From positions 7,728,501 through 7,792,500 of the forward strand of contig NC_089724.1 in NCBI RefSeq assembly GCF_035083965.1: a DNA stretch of 64,000 nt, read 5' to 3'. Positions within the stretch are counted from its first letter, which is position 1. Each line of letters opens with the position of its first letter. The translations under genes and the position numbers were made by a program. This document shows, one piece after another, positions 1-13,305 of the stretch. Under the pieces are notes generated by a model. The model had not been told where the DNA came from. It did not search any database and worked only from the letters and a program-made list of their open reading frames with translations. The DNA is from Branchiostoma lanceolatum. Taxonomy: Eukaryota > Chordata > Leptocardii > Amphioxiformes > Branchiostomatidae.

Positions 1-357
1 TTAAAAAGAAATTAAACATTTAACTGAAGAAGGGTGTTAGACGCTACGAAATGACGTGCCTCCAACAACGCGACACATCTCATTATATAGTCTCCCTCTT
101 ACCAATCTCAAAAGATAGTTCATTTCTTTCAACAATGTTCAAAACAAAACATCTTTCTGCTTGGAGATTACCCGGTAATCAAAACAATCAAAACAAAAAC
201 TGATTTTGAATTTCTGCCCTTTGATGTTTTTAGAAGCAAAATTTACAATGGAGGCATGTGAATCGAATGTATCCAACACCCAAGTCCACCACATGCACAG
301 CTAATACATGCAATTGATAGAGCACCATTATATGAACGTTCACTGCACTGGGTCTAC

Positions 358-441
358 CTTCTCGATAGCTGACAGAATACGCTGACCAATTTCTTCGGTG
401 TGAACGTTCTCGGTAGTGCGATACGCGGCCAAAATGAGAGG
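358..441 (-). CDS. TTC17: TTC17 exon 13 (last visible exon)
   Basis: An 84-nt phase 0/0 exon between a weak acceptor (ggaag) and the donor aag|gtagac. It encodes a stretch ending in TEEIGQRILSAIEK, which resembles the family segment recalled as PEEEIGSFLFHAINK just before the middle TPR block. The exon is short and the acceptor has a poor pyrimidine tract, so its 5' edge is less certain than its reading frame. Confidence 0.7.
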
Positions 442-3400
442 CTTCCATAGTAGTGGTGGTGTGAAGAAACAACATACAGTTAGGCATAACAAAGCTGTTA
501 ACATTTTGTAGACAGACATGTTCTTCAGTTAGGACATCAAAGCAGATACAGCTAGTAAACAGAACAAAAACTTAATCTTTCTTTCTTTTAATAATAGTTT
601 ATTAGCTACACATTATCAACATACATCCAAGCATGATGTTACAGTATGAACACATTTTTTGCAATCTTATACCCAAAAATTGAGAGTCTGAAGCCTCTTC
701 ATCAAATTGTAGCTTTTTACTAATGGTAAGAATGTTTTTGCAATCTTAAACCCAAAAATGTAGAGTTTGAACCCTCTTCATCAAATTGTTCATTTTTTCC
801 ATTGAGTTAACTTTAGCATGCTTGAATTTTGGGAACAAAAAAGAATAAAAAAATCTACATTTTCCTTACCGTTTTCATGTTGTTGTCCAGCACCTTTTTG
901 GGAAGTTTCTCCCGTTTTCCAACGCCGTCCACGTGGTCGTACGCGGTCTGCGTGAAGGGGAGGTCAACGACTGTGGTGCAGACCGGTTTGTACCAGGGGA
1001 GTGAGTGCTCCTCTTCTTCTGTCAGCTTTACCGCTTCGTTCAACAGGTGGTGCATCCTAAACCACAGAGATGAACCAATCTTTAGTAACATGGCAAATGG
1101 TAGTCGGTGACATCTGCACCGGTGCCCGTAGGAGGTGTAGTCCCGGCTGGGCCCCGAAGATAAAAATTTGTCTCGGTGGACTGCCGGACATCGGAAGTGT
1201 ACCTCTCGTGTTCTCAAGATTAGCTCATGGCACCTATTTGTTACTGGGTCCTGCGTTGATTTTAACTCTATGTTAAAAAAATCCAGGGCCCCGGCCGTGC
1301 CCAAAAATAGCCCAGCAACCCCACGGGCCCACGCAGGGGTCAGGCCCGAAAGTGACATAAAACAGCCCGTGAACTGCCCGGCAGGGCACCTTTTTCCAAT
1401 TGTGACCTAAGCATTACTTATGGTATTGTTGAATCAGCTTGATACAGACAACTGAATGTCAAGATTTTGCTACCAAACATTCAAAACCAAAGATTTGATC
1501 AATACATATAATTATGTCTCTCTTATCAACCCGTCACATATAAACTATACATATCTGCAACAAAGCACAATTTCTTATGTCCTGTCAAAGAGGTCCCTAT
1601 GCCTAGTCACAGTATTTGAATTTTACTTGTAAGAGAAGAGAATTTGAAATGTCTCAATTATTCTATGCTATACTTATTTATCTAACATACAAATTTTCAG
1701 CGACTGGTATGAGTATCATATATGATAAGTATCACAATCATTGCATTACAAATGTACATTCACTACTAAATGGTTCTTCTTGGCCTTTTGGTTAAGATCA
1801 AGTGTAGTGTCATATTTCACAACTATTCCAACATATAGTTGGAATTTTATTTTACAGATACTTCCACGGCCAGTGTTCCGATGAACTTTCACTACTTGTC
1901 CCGCCACAGAGAATTTTTCAGCGTACTACCAGGTTCTCCTCTGACTCACACCACTATACTGTACAACTACCAGCCTCTAAGTCATTCTACAGTAACAGCT
2001 TTTTTCCACAAACTGCGAAACTCTGGAATTCCTACACAGCCCACTGCTTTCCCCCCAAATACAACCTACAAACCTTCAAAACAAACACTCACCGCTGTCT
2101 CTCACCTATGCCACATTAGTTCAATTAGTTCAATGCCGAGAAGTGGCCTCTTACGGCCTTGCATTGAGCGAGATCGTTAAAAAAAACTTTAAAGAATATT
2201 ACAACTTACTGGAAACCCTTGTTCTCTGGAGGCAGGTATGTTGTAGGGAACTCATTCCACCCCGGCAGACGCTGAACCTTGGCTTCACAGTCCTCTCGAC
2301 TGGGCCACAGGGGGTCCCTGAGGGAGGGGGACATTTAACAACACATTAACAACTTTACAATCATGCTTATCTTTTCTTTGCTGTTTAACTTTAAGGTCTA
2401 CTCCAAAAGGCCAACATACTGGTGAATCTCCTTTTCTAAAATCAAGGAACAGTGCTGACTGACTGACTTGCCTATAAATAAATAAACAAACAAACAGTAC
2501 TGACTCAGAGATAGTCACTTAATAATATCCAAGTCAACATCATCATCATGCAGTATGACGATTCTAACTGTTTATGATAGCTACAAAATTCATGTCTGAC
2601 AAACCTGGTGACTGTACATAACGTAATACAAATGTATGTGTTGAATACATGTGTACATGGGTAACTACTTGATTGTTGTATATGACAAGTCTATTGACTT
2701 AAATGGAAATCACATTTACTATAATTCATTTTTACTTTTATTTTCAACTTTTACCTAAAAGTTTTAAACAAATTAATTGTCAGCCAATGACAAAACATAG
2801 CAATGAGAAAGCCATCATAAAACCAGTAAAATACTTGTATATCAACGAAGGTTAGACATCCAGGTAATAAGATACGGCAAATAGCAGTTACTCAAGCAAC
2901 TGGGTAATTGGATTTGATTTCCAAAATCATAGTAACTGGATATGATTTCCATCCAGTTGCTTGAGTAACTGCTATTTGGCATAAAGAGTCAAATAGAAGA
3001 GCTGAACCCACTCACCTATACTGGTCGTAAGCTGGTTTACTACCAGCCTTATCTGCAGGGGGTACAGAGTTAGGGGTGGGGGTGCTGACAGGGGGGTTGT
3101 CTGGTGGGACCGCAGAGCCATGTGGGGGGAGGGGCTGAGCTGGCAGGGGTGGCTTTCTCTCACTCTGAAAAATGGAAGATTATACAACATTGTAGATATG
3201 TTCTTTAAAGGAGCCCAAAAGAGATTTCAGCGTGTTGGAAGTCGGATTTTCACATTTAATTTTCTAGTCTTCTCTATATACATGATAAGTTTGAATAACA
3301 CTATTCCATTGCATACTGAGCAAGGATGCAATGTCATTGTGTAGTGAGAACTCATTGACAATTTGGGAGCTATTTTTTGGTAGTCCCAATTCATAAAGGA

Positions 3401-6400
3401 CTCCATGTGCGGCTTGTTTCTGTACAAAGTATGGAATTATGATAGAAATATGAAAACACAGATTGCTATATCCAGAATATTTCCAGTTTTAATGTTCTGA
3501 AATTGCTTTGGGCTCCTTTAATAATTTGCATTGAAGGAATATCTTACTGTTTATATGATTACATCATCACTCAAAAATGGACGAACAAAAGGGCATTTGA
3601 TATTCTTGACACTGAACTTAAAAGGTATGATGATTCATTGAGAAATTCATAAATTTGCCAACCGATTGTAGTTTTGATCTAATTAATGCTACATGTCTTT
3701 TATAGTTGCTCACCAGCACTGGAGTGTCCTTGACCTTGGATGGGATGATACTGAAGTTACAAACAACAATCTGCTTCCCGTACTCGACCTTCATGGTACA
3801 CTGCTGCTGGTCTTCTTCTGGAACAGATTGCACAGGTGCAAAACATGGTTAAAGGAGACAGCACAGGAGCACAACATGGTTAAAGGAGACAGCACAGGTG
3901 CACAACATGCCAGCACAGGTGCACAATACGGTTAAGGGAGACAGCACAGGTGCAAAACATGGTTAAAGGAGATAGAACAGCTGCACAATATGGCTAAAGG
4001 AGACAGCATAGGTGTAGAACATGGTTAAAGGAGACAGCACAGGTGCACAACATGCCAGTACAGGTGCACAATACGGTTAAGGGAGACAGCACAGGTGCAC
4101 AATATGGCTAAAGGAGACAGTATAGGTGTAGAACATGGTTAAAGGAGACAGCACAGGTGCACATAATGGCAGCACAGATGCACAACACGGTTAAAGGAGA
4201 TAGCACAGCTGCACAACACGGTTAGATGCAGTATAGGACTGGTGTAGAACATAGTTAAAGGAGACAGCACAGGTGCACAACATGGCAGCACAGATGCACA
4301 ACACAGGTAAGGGAGACAGCACAGGTGCACAACATGGTTAAAGAAGACAGCACAGGTGCACAACATGGTTAAAGGGGACAGCACAGGTGCACACCATGGT
4401 TAAAGGAGACAGCACAGGTGCAGAACATGGCTAAAGGAGACAGCACAGGTGCACAACATGGCAGCACAGGTGCACAACACGGTTAAGGGAGACAGCACAG
4501 GTGCAGAACATGGTTGAATGAGACAGCACAGGTGCAGAGCATGGTTAAAAAAGACAGCACAGGTGTAGAAGATGGTTAAAGGAGACAGCACAGGTGCACA
4601 ATATGCAGACAGCACAGGTGCACAACATGGTTAAAGGAGACAGCACAGATGCGGAACAGTTAAAGAACAAATTGAAGGTGCAATACAGAGTGAGGATAGA
4701 CAGCACTTGTGCAGGAAAAAAGAGCCAAATAGACATGTACACCTAAGGTACAAAACAGGCTTACAACAGATAGCAAAGATGCAAAGAAATATCACTGTTG
4801 TGAAATAAAGTAGGTACAAAAAGATATGTTGAAAAACAGATTTACTGTACATGTATAGGCAACAGAACTGAAGAATACCCCTAGAAGAAACATGGTAGCA
4901 AACCGACGTAAAACTCTCTTACCCAGCCGCTTCTCTCGGATGCCCTGTCGCTGGTACTGCAGGTGTGACTCGAACTGCAGTGCACGCTGGGACTGCTGGT
5001 TGTCGCGCGTTTCAATCTGATCCAGGTACACCTCGTGCAGCCGCTGGTACTCCTTCAGCTCGCTCAGCGTCCTCTCAAGAGACCTGCAGACACAAGGGAC
5101 ACTGTAAATGTCCCTGTGGCTTGACTGGTAGCAGTGTCACAGTGGAGCTCCTGGTGCCAATAGACCAATTTGAACGACACAAACTGATTTCATCATGTAT
5201 AGCGATATCCCAAAACGTTTGACGGCGTGTGTGTGGGGCCAAGTCGCTCTTGGGAAGCTAATACCTGCAACACGCCGGGCTCCCTGACACCGGTCAGGGT
5301 TTGAGGAACGGACGTGCGCAATGACATAGACAGTTTTTGTAAAAAATCCCCCCTATGACTCAGGGAGCCCGGCGTCTTGCAGGTATTAGCTTCCCACGAG
5401 CGACTTGGCGCCCGCACACATGCCGTGAAACGTTTCGGGATATCGCTATACAATGCCGGTGGCTATTCCCCTTTCTCGCTTGCATAAAATATGGACAAAA
5501 ATGGCTTATTTTGTACTTATCTGACGTACATCTTTCAGATTGTAACTGTCACTGACTTAAATTTCAGTCTCCAAAATGCAAGAAATGCGTAACTAGGTCA
5601 AAGACAAAGCAAAAATGTCACACAGACTCTAAGAAATAATACATCTCCGACAAAAATGGAAAAACCCTGGCTTTAAAAGGATAATCTGAGTCGCTTACCT
5701 GTGCTGAGCCTCCAGAGCCTTCTCCAGTTTGAAGTGGCACAGCACGGCGTGGCGGCGCTTGATGGCGGCATCAAAGTCCCGCTGTAGCTCGATGGTCTTG
5801 TCGAAACACTCCACGGATCTGTTGTACTCACTTAACACCTGTAGAGGCAGGGTCAACAATAATTTTAGACTTCCTAAAAGTAACACAGATTCAACAAAAT
5901 TTACAATTCACTTGAAAGTCCATCTGTGTTCAACTTGGTAGATTAGTCCTTCTGACTCCAGTCTTTGTCAAGGAATGAGCAAACCATCCCTTAACAAAGA
6001 CGGGTTGTCATAGACTTTCTGTATCATATTATGATCCACTGCTCACCGAGTCACGTGTTCTATCTGCATAACGTGACGTCACAGAAGCAGTCAGTGGATT
6101 GCTCATTCCTTGACAAAGACTGAAGCCAAAAATTTCGTTAAGTCCAATTTTCGTATTGGCAATTGTAGTTCAACGTTGATTCAGAGTCTTACAATTACTA
6201 CAAATGGATTCCGGGTCAGGCCACCTAAACCAGTTTCCCACTGATCAGCTACACACATGATTTTCTACCTTTGTTGGCTTGCAAAAGTAGGCATGCCAAA
6301 GACGTGTTAAGTGTACTTTCGGGCATTAAGGTTTGTGAATTTGAGACGCCTACATCCTTTGGTACAATACCTAGTATTGTCATCTAGCACAATTATGACT

Positions 6401-9400
6401 TATCCCTTCTAGCACAAGTTAGTAGATGTTAGCTGTCGAAGGTTAGATGTTCCCGAACAATGGTGCTTAGTGATTGGAAGTAGATTAAGCATGCCTGACC
6501 AGGATTTGGGGCCACTGTGTCATTGTAGACATGACTCGAATTTTGATAAGTTGGCATGCTTTCTCAGCCAAAATGCTTTCTGGCATATCTAATTGAACTT
6601 TGGGACAACTCTTTTTGTCACACATGACAGGATTTCATGAGTCTGCTGGGCTCAAAATACTGGGTGCTTGTGCACTTTTGTGCACCCAATTTTTGACTGT
6701 GTCTTTGCAAGCTATACGGTAGACTAGGTTCTATTGTAAACTGGTATACAAAACATTTCTTAAAAGGTAATATATTGTTGTACTTTGTTAGATGTACACT
6801 GTAGTACTTTTGAAGTACTTTTAGCTATAGAATTTCAGATTGAAGTTTTTCAGACAGGCAGTAGTAAATACGTTTTGCTGACATTCTTCTTTATCTTATG
6901 CAGTTGTGCACCCAAAATTCTTTCTGTGCACCTATTTGCAAAAATGAATTTTGAGCCCTTGTCTGTATCAAAGGTGAAATTTGTACAGACTGTCGGATTT
7001 GGCCCATGTTGACTTCTTCTGTATCCTATACTTGGTGTGTGTTACCATTTTCCCTCAAGCTATGGACATGAATACACACAGCAGATTTCTACTAGTTTTT
7101 GTGGACTCAAAGTCATCAATATGGCCTTCAACTTGGAAAGGGATTTTTTGTTTGAATTTGATTTGCTAATGAGTGTAGATGTTACAGAAGTTAGATTTTT
7201 GTCTCATTTTGAATTTCTTCCGTATCCTGTATCATAACTGGATTGTGATACCATTATGCCCCAAGGTACAGACAAGAATGGCAGCAGATTTCTACAGATA
7301 ATTTCTAACATATTTTGTATAGACTAAAAGTCACCAATGAGGCCTTACAATGGTAGTAGTGCACTGTGTTCTGCTGTTGCAGTGCAACTTAGGACAATAC
7401 AAGTTAGGAAAGTGTTTTGTTTGAATTTGATTTGCTAGTGAGTGTCTATGACTCATTTACAAAAAAAATGCAGCACAAAATAAACTGGGTAGATTCTACG
7501 TTACTACACAGAAGTTTTTTAAACACAAAGTTATATAAAAGGGCAAATAATCAAAGGTCAAGTAATCAAAGGTCAAGTAATCAAAGGTAAAGTAATCAAA
7601 GGTCATGTAATCAATGGTCAAGTAATCAAAGGTCATACATAACTGTCTTCTGTTTTGTTTTTTTGTTTTAACAAATGCAACAGAGAGACAGCCAACCAGG
7701 AGAGTCGGGGAGTACTTACAGCATACACGTTTCCTAGGTGGAAATACTTCACGTTGAAGTCGCGAGAGATGTCCAGCGAGGCGTGTGTAACAACAGCGGC
7801 TTCTTCGGAGTAGTGCGCCCGATGGAGGATGTTGGCGAGGTTCAGCAGAGCTACATCTCTATGCTCCCTATAATAAAGAAAAAAAAGAACATGTGTTGTT
7901 AGACATTCATAAACACTACATCAATATGTAAGACTTATGCTAGCCCTTATTGTTTGGTTTTTTTTTAGTAATTAGGATGTATGTTTAATAGTTGTTGCCA
8001 TACATTGCACCATGTACAACTGTCGTGAAATAAAGTTCTTCTTCTTCTTCAGAAAGACAAAAGCATCATGTACAGGAGAAGGAAATTCAAGGATACCCTT
8101 CAGCACTCTCCTCAACAGACCTTCCAGTTTCAGTGGAGACAAAGCCCCCTATAAACAGCCTTGAACACCTTAGAGTCTGAATTAAATCCTCAAAAGTAGC
8201 TTTTACGCTTTATATTGGGCAGCCATTGAAAATAATTCATTACACCTTGCCTAAACATACCACATTTTTCAATAAATGCCTACTTTTAACATTGTTATTC
8301 AATGTTACGTAACAAGGAAAAGAATGTAACTGTTACAGGTTTTACTTTTAGTTCAAAACACATTGCCCCCTGACCTTGGTGAGTAGTGCAGGGCACGCCT
8401 GGTACACTCGATCATGTTGTTGGCGTTCCCCTTGATCCTCCAGTAGAAGGCAGCCAGGTTGTACAGCACCCAGGACGACTGGTTCTGAAATGTTACCAGG
8501 AAAGAAGCTTAGAACTATGACATAGATGAAGGTTAGACATCCACGCAATATATTTACAAGCAACTAGATGTATTCTCTACACACATGCATCCATGCACAC
8601 ACACACACAGACACATACATCAGTGTTCTCGCCAGGCCTTTTCAGCATAGGGGCCCCCTATGATGTGATTTGGACCCCCTATGCTGTGATCTGGACCCCT
8701 ATGCTGTGTTTCAACCAGCATAGGGGTGTTTCTTTCTGGGACAAACCTTGTGACCCTTCATAAATCTTATAAAAAGTTCATATTTGGCTTTAGAATGAGG
8801 CTGTGAGAGAGGAAAAAGTCTACTTCACAAAATTTATCCCTCAAAATGCATGAAATAATGTCTCATTGGGTTATGAATTTACAAATTTTCCGGGGGAACA
8901 TGCCAGACTCCCTACTCTGGTCATGTCTTCAGCACTCCACGCGTGACTTGCACCGCGTAAAGTTGGCCTTCTGTACCTGACCCCTATGCTGTGAAAAAAT
9001 TCTGGTGAGAACACTGTACATGCACACACACATGTAGGCAAACACACACAAATACTCACACACAAGCAGACATGCACACACAATAGTACACAGTCACACG
9101 TATGCATGCACACAAACACACAGACACATACATGCACACACACACAAATACTCACACACAAGCAGACATGCACACACGATAGTACACACACGCATGCATG
9201 CACACAAACAAACACACACAGACACATACATGCACAGTGGCACACGCAAGCAAACACACACACACACACAAGCAGACATGCACACACGATAGTACACACA
9301 CGCATGCACACAAACAAACACACGCACACGCACACATGTACACATACCTTCTCCATGCCATCAGCGATCCAGTGACCCAGCTTGGCGAGGTCCTCATTCT

Positions 9401-12400
9401 TCGGCAGGGCGCTCCGCAATCCTGGCTCAGGTAACCCAGTCAGGTTCTTCCTGTTCTGTATACCCTGTCAACACATGTGGTTCCATCTTTCAACAGTAGC
9501 ACCAAATACACAATGTACAATTAAGGTCTCATTCATGAGTTTTTTCGCCCCATAGGATTACAAGTTATAATACGTGTTTTACATGGGCGCGTTCGTAATG
9601 AAGATACAGAAAATGTGCCAATGTTTTTCATTCCATGTTGAGACCATTTACCCTAGATTATGTAAAAAAATTGACAACATTTTCACTACACACAAAAATT
9701 CGGTACTTACTATAAGGTTCATATCAAGTTGATGACTTTAATTTGCAAGGTTTTAGAAAGCAGTTTAGGTCTTCGTAGGTTTTGAATATCATCAGTGTGT
9801 GAATGTCATGACATGACAAAGTCAAGACACATGACATCTGTCATAGGCTTAACAAGAGAAGACCATCTGAATGATCCTATGTGTTTACTAAGTATTGCGC
9901 AAAGAACAAGAATCAAGTTAGAGATTCTGCACTTGTGCATGCCCAAGTATATAGGAGACTTACTATGTTTTGGATGTATCATTTTGGGAAAGAATATCTT
10001 GACCTTAGAACTAGACAAGTATTAAGTGCTATGTTAAACTCGACATGTTGAATTATCCATATACTTGTACATAGGTTAATTCTTTTTTATCCAATTGTTT
10101 GTTTGCATGTATAGTTGTAGAAGACCTTACATAAGTCGCTGTACTTCTATTGTTATGTCAATAAAGATTGTTATTTGGGCCTCCTTGCCATGTTCATTTC
10201 CACCTATCACTAATTAATATTCACCCATGGGTACTTTCTGAGTGGCAAGATATAGTGAATAGTGAAATATAGACTAAATATAGTGTACTCTATTGTTCAG
10301 CCCATCCCATGACCAGTGACAAAACAAATAGATATGCATCTTTGCACATCAGGTATATGGCAATCTGCCCATTTGTCATGAACATACACAGAGGTGACAT
10401 TCCTGTGAAAGGGCATGTGTACACAGGGAAAACATTTTCACCATCAACATGTCGCCTGAATGACATCAACAAACAAACGTTGCACCGTTGGTTTTATTTG
10501 TACATTGTGTCAGCAATATTTGTGGGTATATCTAAGAGATATTCTAACAAACAATACAAAATGCAGCCTTGCCATACCAAAAAAAGGAATGTCCCATAAC
10601 TAGCTACTTTGGACATATAGTACATGTAATGCATATCACAATAGGCTGTTTCAATGAAGTGTAAAGTGTGATACTTGTGAACACATTGTGAGAACTGGCT
10701 CTTGTTTTTCAGTCTGTAAACATCAGCTAAAAACACTACCATTATCAAGATGCTATCGGCGATAAGAAAAGGTGCCAAGGACAAAGCTTTTTTGTGTGTT
10801 ACGCCTGGGGGACAAATATATACAACAATAGCATTAGTCATTATTTCAAGCATCTGTTCATGATACATGTACATGTGCGTGAAGGCATGCATTTTTCCCA
10901 GGAAGAACCGATCCCTCAAATTAACTCTTTCTTCTTTCTCTTCTTCACAAAAGTCTTGAATGTGAGTCATACTACCAACCAGACTGAGGTCACTGAACCC
11001 TAGTCATTGTGACTGCCCAACATATATAGGTTACAGATTTGTAACAAAGTGTCTGGATTACTGTAAATCAGTAGGGAAAAAAGGAAGTTTTTCCAGTGTT
11101 TTAAGTTACCGGTTTAAACAATTCTGTAGCACAGTAGAATCAAAAAGAAACATACATTCACCGTGTTATAATTTCACATTAAGAGGTCACCTCGAAAACC
11201 GCAAAAAATGAAAAGCAAAGCAAAGATTTCACGATCTACTGTAGCTACACCTGTCCCCATCAATGAATGACTTTTGAAATTGGTCTGTCTGCACTAGAGC
11301 CATGGCAAACGGCTACAGCAGGCTGTTGTTGCATCAGCCCTTCACAGTAGTCTTTTCATCTAAATCCTGCTCCATGGAGCGTTTTGCAGTTCTCTGCAAC
11401 TGTGACAAATTCAGACCAATTGTTGGTGAATTCTTAGCCTACTTATCCTTATTATTACTCATGATCATTTTAACAATCAAATCATACAGTTTCTTTCCTC
11501 TTTTTTCCTGACTGTACGCTCATTCTCATTTAAATGTACACATTTTGTAATCTCCGTTGTTAGAAGTAAGACGTTCCTGACATTAAGATATGCCACATAT
11601 AAGGTACGCAACTGCCGTTTATAAAGCTAGAAAAGTTTTAAGTCGTCATAAAAACTACAGTTTGACATCTTATATGTGGCATATACTAATGCCAGGAACG
11701 TCTTATTTCAATCGGTAACGGAGATTACAAAATGTGTACATTTAAGTGAGAACGAGCGTGTAAGCAAAACTTACCTCGAGATGCTCAAGGCTATGAATAC
11801 TGTAGGGTAGTTCCACTATCGATGAACATACGGGGGTAAGCACTTTGTCAGGCTGTTCCTCCCTGCTGACATTAATGTAATCTTCCAACCTGAATGAATA
11901 ACAATATCAACAGCTTTGAGTAAGCACAAATGAATCTTCTTCTGAGGAGATGGAGTGCATAATATTTGTATATGACTGTAGATAAATCTTTTGATATTGG
12001 AAATTTAAAAACATTTAAAGGTGCCTTCAGTTTAATCGCCAAGCAGATCTATCGGTGGCATTATGCAGTGGCTATTGATACTGGTTGGCCCTTTTGATAC
12101 TGCCTTGCCACCAATAGATCTGCTTGGAGATTAGCTTCAGTCCAGTTCTCTAAGGATTTGAAATCAATATGAAAAGGGGAGGCAGGATAAGAAACTTTTG
12201 CCCCTTCTTGTACATAAAAATAAAGAACTACATGTACTATGCAACCACACAATACCACCATGGCATCTTGACTAGGCTTTAACTAAACCAATCTGCAAGT
12301 ACAATATCTATCATGTCAAATACATTTGTAAACTTTGATATAACAAATATTTCATAACAGAAACATCATATCACATTTTGGCATGATATGTGACATATCT

Positions 12401-13264
12401 GTTAACCATACAACAACGTATATATCTCCTTGGTCTCCTTCGTCATTTCTTAAACCAACATATCATATCATATCACATCTTAAAAGATAACAACTACCCC
12501 AAAAAGTTTGCAGCTCTTGCTTCAGCCAGCTGCAGGACCCACCCACTTCTTTCTATCAATTTGTTTCCATAATTATCTGAAAACCTCATTTATTATTAAC
12601 CAATGGGTGGGGGACAATTTACTGCCAACAGCTATCTGACCACTCATGTGTATTTCCAGATGTATACACAAGAATCTCTATTACATTAATTATTCATGCA
12701 CAAGAAGAGCCTGTGTACTATATAGTAATGGTGGCATTAGCAATTACCCAGTTTTGTGGGTCAGAAACACTCAAACCTAAGATGGAAATTTGCAGGTGTA
12801 TTTCAATGACTACTTCAACTTTTTTTGCAATCTTTTGCTTAAATCCACAGGTGAACAGCAACATGGTTAATAACATGTGCGTGGCTGCCCCTCGGAAAGG
12901 TTGCTTTTCTTCCAAATGTCGAAATATGGTTAATTTCCAATAAGTGATATATGGGCAAAGGAGAATATGTCCGGAATGCTCCTTTGCACCGGGTAAATAC
13001 TAATTGTACTAATTTTTAATGGGCCATTTGTAAAAGTAACTGTTAAATGTGCTTGTGACACAGCCAGAACCAAACTACATCATCATCATCATTTCAGTCG
13101 ATCACACATTTTATCCAAACCTGTCAATCAGAAGAAAGTCAGCTATGGATTCTTCCAATACTGTGCCCTTACAATGATCTACAAATGTACCACACAAAAG
13201 TCATGACGTCAGCATTTCCAGAATAAAAATACACATACACACACACACAAACACATTACATACC

Positions 13265-13305
<41 letters not shown>

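Noticed and set aside
855..1358. A single 167-codon minus-strand gene
   Set aside because: Only 870-1056 is supported, as a TTC17 exon with fitting splice sites and phase; the rest has no similarity and its end is past a good donor.
4139..4852. Cysteine-rich minus-strand frames at 4.1-4.9 kb
   Set aside because: Products of the 31-bp intronic minisatellite in TTC17; no conserved start or domain.
8871..9434. Cys/Val-rich or Thr/His-rich open frames in 8.9-9.4 kb and 39.7-40.1 kb
   Set aside because: They are translations of CA/TG repeats in all frames.
10290..10970. Overlapping frames at 10.3-11.0 kb as TTC17 exons or another gene
   Set aside because: No family similarity or fitting phases; exons 4 and 5 already join directly in phase across this intron.
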